Assembly: GCF_003986935.1 (NCBI RefSeq)
Contig: NZ_RJZE01000008.1
Coordinates: 1 to 64,000 of the forward strand
Reading direction: 5' to 3'
Source: Paraburkholderia kururiensis JCM 10599 = LMG 19447
Lineage (GTDB): Bacteria > Pseudomonadota > Gammaproteobacteria > Burkholderiales > Burkholderiaceae
DNA length: 64,000 nt
The translations under genes and the position numbers were made by a program. This document shows, one piece after another, positions 57,811-64,000 of the stretch; the first letter of the stretch is position 1, and each line of letters starts with the position of its first letter. The notes below the pieces were generated by a model. The model saw nothing but the letters and a program-made list of their open reading frames with translations, was not told the origin of the DNA and did no database searches.

Positions 57811-60800
57811 ATGTTGCAAATGTCCCGGCGCCAGTTTCTGAAGATCACCACAACCACGCTCGCCGGATCGAGTCTTGCGCTTATGGGCTTCTCCCCAGAG
57901 CGCGCGGTTGCGGAGGTTCGTCAGTACAAACTGGCGCGTACCACTGAAACCCGCAATACCTGCCCGTACTGCTCCGTGGGCTGCGGCATCCTGATGTACG
58001 GTCTCGGGGACGGCGCCAAGAACGCCACCGCGAGCATCATCCACATCGAGGGCGACCCGGACCACCCCGTCAATCGCGGCACGCTGTGCCCGAAGGGCGC
58101 GAGCCTCATCGATTTCATCCACAGCCCGAGCCGTCTCAAGTACCCCGAGTACCGTGCCGCCGGTTCGGACAAGTGGCAGCGCATTTCGTGGGAAGACGCA
58201 CTCGATCGCATCGCGAAGCTCATGAAGGCGGACCGCGACGCGAATTTCGTCGAGGCCACCGCGGATGGCAAGAAGGTGAATCGCTGGCTCACCACCGGCA
58301 TGCTGGCCGCGTCGGCGGGCAGCAATGAAGTGGGCTATCTGACTCACAAGACGATCCGCAGTCTGGGGATGCTCGCGTTCGACAACCAGGCGCGTGTCTG
58401 ACACGGCCCGACGGTGGCAGGTCTTGCCCCGACGTTTGGCCGCGGCGCGATGACGAACCATTGGGTCGACATCAAGAACGCAGACGTAATCCTGGTGATG
58501 GGCGGCAATGCAGCCGAGGCGCACCCGTGCGGCTTCAAATGGGTCACCGAGGCGAAGGCGCACCGCAAGGCGCGCCTGATCGTGGTCGACCCGCGCTTTA
58601 CGCGCACGGCGTCGGTCGCGGACTACTACGCGCCCATTCGCACCGGCACGGACATCGCATTCCTCGGCGGGGTCATCAACTACCTGCTGACGAACGACAA
58701 GATCCAGCACGAGTACGTGAAGAACTACACGGACTTCACGTTCATCGTGCGCGAAGACTTCGCCTTCAACGACGGCATCTATTCCGGCTACGACGCGCAG
58801 AAGCACGCCTACGCGGACAAATCGTCGTGGGACTACGAGCGCGGCGACGACGGCTTCGTGAAGGTCGACGAGACGATGCAGCATCCGCGCTGCGTCTATA
58901 ACCTGCTCAAGCAGCACTACTCGCGCTACACGCCCGAGATGGTGGAGAAGGTCTGCGGCACGCCGAAGGACAAGTTCCTGAAGGTGTGCGAGATGCTCGC
59001 CACGACGGCGCAGCCGGGCCGCGCCGGCACGGTGCTCTACGCGCTCGGCTGGACCCACCACTCGGTGGGCGCGCAGATGATCCGCACGGGCGCCATGGTG
59101 CAATTGCTGCTGGGCAACATCGGCATTGCGGGCGGCGGTATGAACGCGCTGCGCGGGCACTCGAACATCCAGGGCCTGACGGACCTCGGCCTGATGTCGA
59201 ACCTGCTGCCCGGCTACATGACGTTGCCCACCGAAGCGGAGCAGGACTACGAGGCGTACATCAAGAAGCGTGCGCAGCAGCCGCTGCGTCCGAACCAGCT
59301 CAGCTACTGGAAGAACTACCGCGCCTTCTTCGTGAGCTTCATGAAGTCGTGGTGGGGCGACGCGGCCACGGCCGAAAACAACTGGGGTTATGACTGGCTG
59401 CCCAAGCTCGACAAGTCCTACGACTTGCTGCAGGCGTTCGAGCTGATGCATCAGGGCAAGATGAACGGCTTCATCGCGCAGGGCTTCAATCCGCTCGCGG
59501 CGGCGCCCAACAAGGCGAAAAACGCGGCGGCGTTGGCCAAGCTCAAGTGGCTCGTCATCATGGACCCGCTCGCAACCGAAACGTCGGAGTTCTGGAAGAA
59601 CTTCGGCGAGTACAACGACGTGGATTCGTCGGCCATCCAGACCGAAGTTTTCCGTCTGCCCACCACGTGCTTCGCCGAGGAAAACGGCTCGCTCGTGAAT
59701 TCGGGCCGCGTGCTGCAATGGCACTGGAAGGGCGTGGAGCCGCCGGGCGAAGCGCGCAGCGACCTCGAAATCATGTCGGGGCTGTTCCTGCGTCTGCGTG
59801 CGGCCTACGGCAAGGACGGCGGCAAGCTGCCCGATCCCATTGTGAAGCTGAGCTGGCCCTACGCCAATCCGGCAAGCCCCACGCCCGAAGAACTCGCGAA
59901 GGAGTTCAACGGCAAGGCGCTTGCTGACCTGCCGGATCCGAAGGATCCCACCAAGGTGCTCGTGAAGAAGGGCGAGCAGCTGGCAGGCTTCGCGCAACTG
60001 AAGGACGACGGCAGCACCTCGAGCGGCTGCTGGATCTTCTGCGGCTCGTGGACCCAGGCCGGCAACCAGATGGGCCGGCGCGACAACTCGGACCCGACCG
60101 GTATCGGCCAGACGCTGAACTGGGCGTGGGCCTGGCCCGCGAACCGGCGCATTCTGTACAACCGCGCATCGTGCGATACGACCGGCAAGCCGTTCGATCC
60201 CACGCGCAAGCTGATTGCGTGGAACGGCGCGGCGTGGACCGGCGCCGACGTGCCCGACTACAAGGCCGACGAATCGCCCGAAACGGGCATGGGTCCGTTC
60301 ATCATGAATCCGGAGGGCGTGGCGCGCTTCTTTGCCCGCGACGGCATGAACGAAGGTCCGTTCCCCGAGCATTACGAGCCGTTCGAGACGCCGCTCGGCT
60401 ACAACCCGTTGCATCCGCAGAACGCGCAGGCCACGAACAATCCGGCCGCACGCGTGTTCCCGGATGACCGGGCGTCGTTTGGCAAGGCTAAGGATTTCCC
60501 GCACGCCGCAACGACATATCGCCTCACCGAACACTTCCACTTCTGGACCAAACACGCGCGGCTCAACGCCATCGTGCAGCCGCAGCAGTTCGTGGAGATC
60601 GGCGAAGAGCTGGCGAGCGAGGTGGGCGTGGTGGCGGGCGATCGTGTGAAGGTATCGAGCAACCGCGGTCATATCGAGGCGGTGGCAGTGGTGACGAAGC
60701 GCATCAAGCCGCTCATGGTGGACGGCCACAAGGTGCACACAGTGGGCATTCCGCTGCATTGGGGCTTCACGGGCGTGGCGAAGCCGGGTTATCTCGCGAA

Positions 60801-60882
60801 TACGCTGACGCCGGCAGTCGGCGACGGCAATTCGCAGACGCCCGAGTTCAAGTCGTTCCTCGTGAAAGTTGAGAAGGCTTGA
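57811..60882 (+). CDS. fdnG: Formate dehydrogenase-N alpha subunit (selenocysteine, Tat-exported)
   Basis: 1023 aa when the in-frame TGA at 58399-58401 is read as selenocysteine (U197); it would otherwise appear as two pieces of 196 aa and about 820 aa. N-terminal Tat signal SRRQFLK, [4Fe-4S] cysteines C51, C54, C58 and C93, then [24 protein letters not shown], the active-site loop in which E. coli FdnG has U196. A molybdenum or tungsten bis-guanine-dinucleotide enzyme that oxidises formate to CO2 in the periplasm, passing electrons through FdxH to the quinone pool. Overlaps no gene; FdxH starts 10 bp later. Confidence 0.95.
58399..58431 (+). other. Selenocysteine UGA codon and SECIS hairpin
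   Basis: The TGA at 58399-58401 is followed at the usual distance by a hairpin: CGG (58412-58414) pairs with CCG (58429-58431), a bulged T (58415), and GGCA (58416-58419) pairs with TGCC (58425-58428) around loop GGTCT (58420-58424). The bulged U and apical GGU match the bacterial SelB-binding SECIS, close to E. coli fdhF/fdnG elements. Confidence 0.9.
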
Positions 60883-60892
60883 GGGGGCGGAC

Positions 60893-61828
60893 ATGGCACT
60901 GCAATCACTCGATATCAAACGCCAGTCGGCCACCACCGTGCAGCCTCCGGCTGTGCGCGAGCCCGCTACCGGCACCGTGGCGAAACTGATCGACGTCTCG
61001 AAGTGCATCGGCTGCAAGGCCTGCCAGACGGCGTGCATGGAGTGGAACGACCTGCGCGACGAGGTAGGCACCAACGTCGGCGTTTACGACAATCCGCGCG
61101 ACCTGACGGAGCACTCGTGGACCGTGATGCGGTTCTCCGAATACGAGAACCCGAACGGCAACCTCGAATGGCTGATCCGCAAGGACGGCTGTATGCACTG
61201 CGAGGACCCGGGCTGCCTGAAGGCCTGCCCTTCGCCGGGCGCGATCGTGCAGTACACGAACGGCATCGTGGATTTTCACGAGGAGAACTGCATCGGTTGC
61301 GGCTATTGCGTAACGGGCTGTCCGTTCAACATTCCGCGTATCTCGAAGCAGGACAACCGCGCGTACAAGTGCACGCTCTGTTCCGACCGCGTGGCCGTGG
61401 GCCAGGAGCCCGCGTGCGTGAAGACCTGTCCGACAGGCGCCATCGTGTTCGGCACCAAGGAAGACATGAAGCAGCACGCGGCCGAGCGCATCGAGGATCT
61501 CAAGGAGCGCGGCTTCGAGCACGCGGGCCTCTACGATCCGCAGGGCGTGGGCGGCACGCACGTGATGTACGTGCTGCATCACGCGGACCAGCCTTCGCTC
61601 TATCACGGCCTGCCGGACAATCCGAAGATCAGTCCGCTCGTGCAGTTGTGGAAGGGCGTGGCCAAGCCGCTCGCCGTGGCCGGTATGGCCATTGCGGCGC
61701 TGGCCGGGTTCTTCCACTACACGCGTGTTGGTCCGAACGAGGTGACGCCGGAAGAGGAAGCGTCCGCAAGCAAGGAAGCGGAGCAGTTGAGGGGCGAACG
61801 ACGGGAGCGTAGCGATGAAACAAACTGA
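60893..61828 (+). CDS. fdxH: Formate dehydrogenase-N beta subunit (iron-sulfur)
   Basis: 311 aa with four cysteine clusters for four [4Fe-4S] centres: [11 protein letters not shown] (about 40), [26 protein letters not shown] and [15 protein letters not shown] single C-terminal transmembrane helix (about 260-282) anchors it to the inner membrane. It conducts electrons from FdnG to the cytochrome b subunit. Its stop lies 14 bp inside the gamma gene. Confidence 0.94.
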   Translation: MALQSLDIKRQSATTVQPPAVREPATGTVAKLIDVSKCIGCKACQTACMEWNDLRDEVGTNVGVYDNPRDLTEHSWTVMRFSEYENPNGNLEWLIRKDGCMHCEDPGCLKACPSPGAIVQYTNGIVDFHEENCIGCGYCVTGCPFNIPRISKQDNRAYKCTLCSDRVAVGQEPACVKTCPTGAIVFGTKEDMKQHAAERIEDLKERGFEHAGLYDPQGVGGTHVMYVLHHADQPSLYHGLPDNPKISPLVQLWKGVAKPLAVAGMAIAALAGFFHYTRVGPNEVTPEEEASASKEAEQLRGERRERSDETN

Positions 61829-62441
61829 TCCCAACCTGATCGTGCGCTACACGCCGAACGAGCGCACCAACCACTGGATCACCGCGATCTCGTTCGTGCT
61901 GCTGGCGATTTCGGGCCTCGCGATGTTTCATCCGTCGATGTTCTGGCTCTCCGCGCTGCTCGGCGGCGGGCAGTGGACGCGCATTCTGCATCCGTTCATC
62001 GGCGTGGTGATGTTCGTGTCGTTCTTGGTGCTGGCGCTGCGTTTCTGGCACCACAACTATCTGGACGAAAGCGACTACCAGTGGCTGCGCCAGATGAACG
62101 ACGTGCTCGCTAATCGCGAGGACAAGCTGCCGCCCATCGGCCGCTACAACGCCGGACAGAAGCTGCTATTCTTCGTGATGGTGGCCTGCCTGCTGCTGTT
62201 GCTTGCAAGCGGTGTCGTGATCTGGCGGCGCTATTTCTCGTTCTACTTCCCGATCGAAGTCATCCGTCTTGCCGCTGTCGTGCATGCCGCGAGCGCGTTC
62301 GTCCTCATCATCGGCATCGTCGTGCACGTGTACGCGGCGTTGTGGGTGAAGGGCTCGCTGGGGGCGATGGTGCGCGGCACGGTTACGCTCGGGTGGGCGA
62401 GAAAGCATCATCCGCGCTGGTTCCGCGAGAGCATCAAGTAA
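61815..62441 (+). CDS. fdnI: Formate dehydrogenase gamma subunit (cytochrome b556)
   Basis: 208 aa with four transmembrane helices and histidines for two b-type hemes ([24 protein letters not shown] and [19 protein letters not shown]). Reduces quinone with electrons from FdxH. The start overlaps fdxH by 14 bp, showing translational coupling. Followed by a strong terminator. Confidence 0.93.
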   Translation: MKQTDPNLIVRYTPNERTNHWITAISFVLLAISGLAMFHPSMFWLSALLGGGQWTRILHPFIGVVMFVSFLVLALRFWHHNYLDESDYQWLRQMNDVLANREDKLPPIGRYNAGQKLLFFVMVACLLLLLASGVVIWRRYFSFYFPIEVIRLAAVVHAASAFVLIIGIVVHVYAALWVKGSLGAMVRGTVTLGWARKHHPRWFRESIK

Positions 62442-62498
62442 GCCGGGCACCGCGCCGGTATCGCCGGTTTCTAGAGGCGGCCGGCCGGTGCATCGTAG

Positions 62499-62529
62499 GC
62501 CGCCGCCCCCGCAAGGGCGGCGGCTTTTT
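62499..62529 (+). terminator. Intrinsic terminator of the fdn operon
   Basis: 10-bp stem GCCGCCGCCC/GGGCGGCGGC, 6-nt loop, five Ts. Located 58 bp after fdnI and before fdhE. Confidence 0.88.
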
Positions 62530-62582
62530 CATTTGAACTCTATGGCGCGCACGTGCCGTAGAGGGTTTGAAGAGGGACTGTT

Positions 62583-63518
62583 GTGGTTCAACGCATTCTT
62601 GAGCCGGGCCAGATCGAAGCGCTGGACCATACCGCCATTGCCCGCATCCGTTTGCCCGAACGCGCCACGCTCTTCGCCACGCGCGCGGCGCGTCTGCGCA
62701 AGCTTGCCGAGGGCAATCCCATTGCAGGCTACGTGCGTTTGATGGCTGTGCTGGTCGACGCGCAGCAAAAGACGCTGGAACAAGGCTTCTCGGCGCGCAT
62801 GCCGTCGGCGGACGCCATCGCCCAGGCGCAGCAGCACAGCATGCCGCTCGTGCCCGCGCTTTCGCCGGAACGCGATACGGCATGGCACGACGTGCTGCAT
62901 CAATTGCTCGATAGCGTGGAAGCGGCAGGCCAGGTCACGCCGACGCTGGCCGGCGTGCTCTCTGCACTCCGCGCGATGCCCGCGGACGAACTCGAACGCC
63001 AGGCCGACGCGATGCTCGCGCAGCGCTTCAACGAAGTGGCGCCCGCCACGGCGCCGTTCATCATGGCCGCACTGCAAGTGGTGTGGACCGATCTGGCGAG
63101 CCGGCTCGACGAGCGCGACATTCCCTATGTCGATACGCCCGGCGTCTGCCCCGTCTGCGGTGGGCAGCCGGTGGCGAGCGTCGTGCGCGTGGGCGGCCGC
63201 TACCAGGGCTACCGTTACCTGCAGTGCGGCTTGTGCGCAAGCGAGTCGCACATGGTGCGCGTGAAGTGCTCGAACTGCGGTTCGACCAAAGGCATCGCTT
63301 ATCACGGCATCGAAGGCGTGAGCGAGGCGCTGAAGGCCGAGTCGTGTGACGAATGCCACACCTACCGCAAGATCGGCTATCAGGAGAAAGACTTCGACTT
63401 CGAGCCGCTCGCCGACGACCTCGCGAGTCTCACGCTCGATCTGCTGATGAACGAGGCCGGGTACCGGCGCAGCGGGCCGAATCCGCTGCTGTGGCCGGAA
63501 GTGCCGTCGGACGAATGA
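62583..63518 (+). CDS. fdhE: Formate dehydrogenase accessory protein FdhE
   Basis: 311 aa, GTG start. The C-terminal part (about 190-265) has four CxxC pairs (VCPVC, LQCGLC, VKCSNC, SCDEC) forming rubredoxin-like metal sites. FdhE is required for maturation of membrane formate dehydrogenases, probably acting on the alpha subunit before Tat export. Lies between fdnGHI and selA on the same strand. Confidence 0.93.
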   Translation: MVQRILEPGQIEALDHTAIARIRLPERATLFATRAARLRKLAEGNPIAGYVRLMAVLVDAQQKTLEQGFSARMPSADAIAQAQQHSMPLVPALSPERDTAWHDVLHQLLDSVEAAGQVTPTLAGVLSALRAMPADELERQADAMLAQRFNEVAPATAPFIMAALQVVWTDLASRLDERDIPYVDTPGVCPVCGGQPVASVVRVGGRYQGYRYLQCGLCASESHMVRVKCSNCGSTKGIAYHGIEGVSEALKAESCDECHTYRKIGYQEKDFDFEPLADDLASLTLDLLMNEAGYRRSGPNPLLWPEVPSDE

Positions 63519-63613
63519 CGGCGGGCCAGGGCGGGCAAAGACAAAACACGGAGAGGCGGGGCGTGGGCGAAGTGGCAGAGCATCAATCGGGCGAAGAGCG
63601 GGATGAGGGTGGT

Positions 63614-64000
63614 ATGAGCGGCTGCACGAGCGGCGGCCGTGACCTCAAGGCGCGGCTCGCGTCTATTCCCTCCGTGGAGCGCGTGATCGCGTCGGCTGCG
63701 GCGCAGCCGCTCGTTGCCGAATATGGCCGCACGCAGGTGCTTGCCGCGATTCGCGAGACGCTCGATAGCTGGCGCCGCGACGTCCAGACCGGCAAGCCGG
63801 CCGCCGCCGACAATGCGCCATTCGACGAGACCCGCGCCACAGCCGCGGCAGCGCAAGTGCTTGCCGCACGCGCGCAAAGCCGTCTGCGCAGCGTCTTCAA
63901 TCTGACCGGCACGGTGTTGCATACGAACCTGGGCCGCGCGCTGTTGCCCGACGAAGCCGTGCGCGCTGTCGTGCGTGCGCTCACGCAGCCCATGAGCCTC
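63614..64000 (+). CDS. selA: L-seryl-tRNA(Sec) selenium transferase (5' part, runs off the window)
   Basis: The visible 129 residues begin MSGCTSGGRDLKARLASIPSVERVI and include FNLTGTVLHTNLGRALLP, the SelA N-terminal core motif. The protein (about 470 aa) continues past 64000. A PLP enzyme that makes selenocysteinyl-tRNA(Sec) from seryl-tRNA(Sec), needed to read the UGA in fdnG. An in-frame GTG at 63563 is an alternative start. SelB and selC are expected just downstream. Confidence 0.9.
   Translation, partial: MSGCTSGGRDLKARLASIPSVERVIASAAAQPLVAEYGRTQVLAAIRETLDSWRRDVQTGKPAAADNAPFDETRATAAAAQVLAARAQSRLRSVFNLTGTVLHTNLGRALLPDEAVRAVVRALTQPMSL

Noticed and set aside
58399..58401. Premature stop splitting the formate dehydrogenase alpha subunit
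   Set aside because: It is a selenocysteine codon: position matches U196 of E. coli FdnG, flanking residues are conserved and a SECIS hairpin follows.
57556..61074. Very long open frame antisense to fdnG (over 1100 codons, minus strand)
   Set aside because: Arg/His-rich translation with no domain, mirroring the codon bias of a highly conserved gene on the plus strand; a GC-driven shadow.

Overview
The window is very GC-rich, with densely packed genes and GTG/TTG starts. Gene content (split pca clusters, a proteobacterial general porin, lysine-rich HU/H1-like proteins, an EpsC-type serine acetyltransferase, many LysR and MocR regulators) points to the family Burkholderiaceae, most likely Paraburkholderia, Trinickia or a close relative. 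No tRNA, rRNA, insertion sequence, phage gene or CRISPR array is visible. It reads as chromosomal accessory metabolism, with one resistance island (arsenic).

Layout. (1) 0.1-0.5 kb: a broken LuxR-type AHL receptor. (2) 1.0-11.3 kb, plus strand: a sugar-acid catabolic cassette with a DapA-family lyase/dehydratase, alpha-ketoglutarate-semialdehyde dehydrogenase, SMP-30 lactonase, a four-gene ABC importer and an IlvD/Edd pentonate dehydratase. Together they can turn an aldonolactone or aldonate into alpha-ketoglutarate without phosphorylation. (3) 11.6-16.6 kb: EpsC, an AraC regulator, an EamA transporter, FolE and a LysR regulator. (4) 16.7-22.4 kb: 4-hydroxybenzoate/protocatechuate degradation (pobA, pcaIJBDC), with a LysR operator and a PcaR-like operator visible. 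(5) 22.5-29.0 kb: small basic proteins, a divergent omega-aminotransferase/MocR pair, a chemoreceptor and a LysE exporter. (6) 29.1-34.8 kb, minus strand: an arsenic operon read arsR-arsI-arsC-acr3-periplasmic protein-arsN2/arsD-arsA, in which arsN2 and arsD are one open frame. (7) 34.9 kb: a lone Flp pilin. (8) 35.3-45.75 kb, minus strand: a guanidine-assimilation operon. A sigma-54-like promoter and a guanidine-I (ykkC) riboswitch lead into two DUF1989 carboxyguanidine deiminase subunits, a biotin carboxylase of the urea/guanidine type, allophanate hydrolase and a three-gene ABC importer. (9) 46.1-57.4 kb: two tiny genes, an atypical response regulator, a glycine-zipper lipoprotein, an SRPBCC protein, a POT peptide transporter, a second MocR regulator, an HU protein with an H1-like tail, an Anbu protease, a porin, and a BrkB/YihY protein with a YqjD-like tail. 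(10) 57.8-64.0 kb: a selenocysteine-containing membrane formate dehydrogenase (fdnGHI) with its in-frame UGA and SECIS hairpin, followed by fdhE and the 5' part of selA.

The most notable parts are the guanidine operon, where the aptamer contains an 8-base sequence complementary to the first gene's Shine-Dalgarno, the ArsN2-ArsD fusion, and the self-contained formate dehydrogenase/selenocysteine module. Conserved motifs are read from the translated sequence. Family functions come from established knowledge, and statements about regulation are inference.
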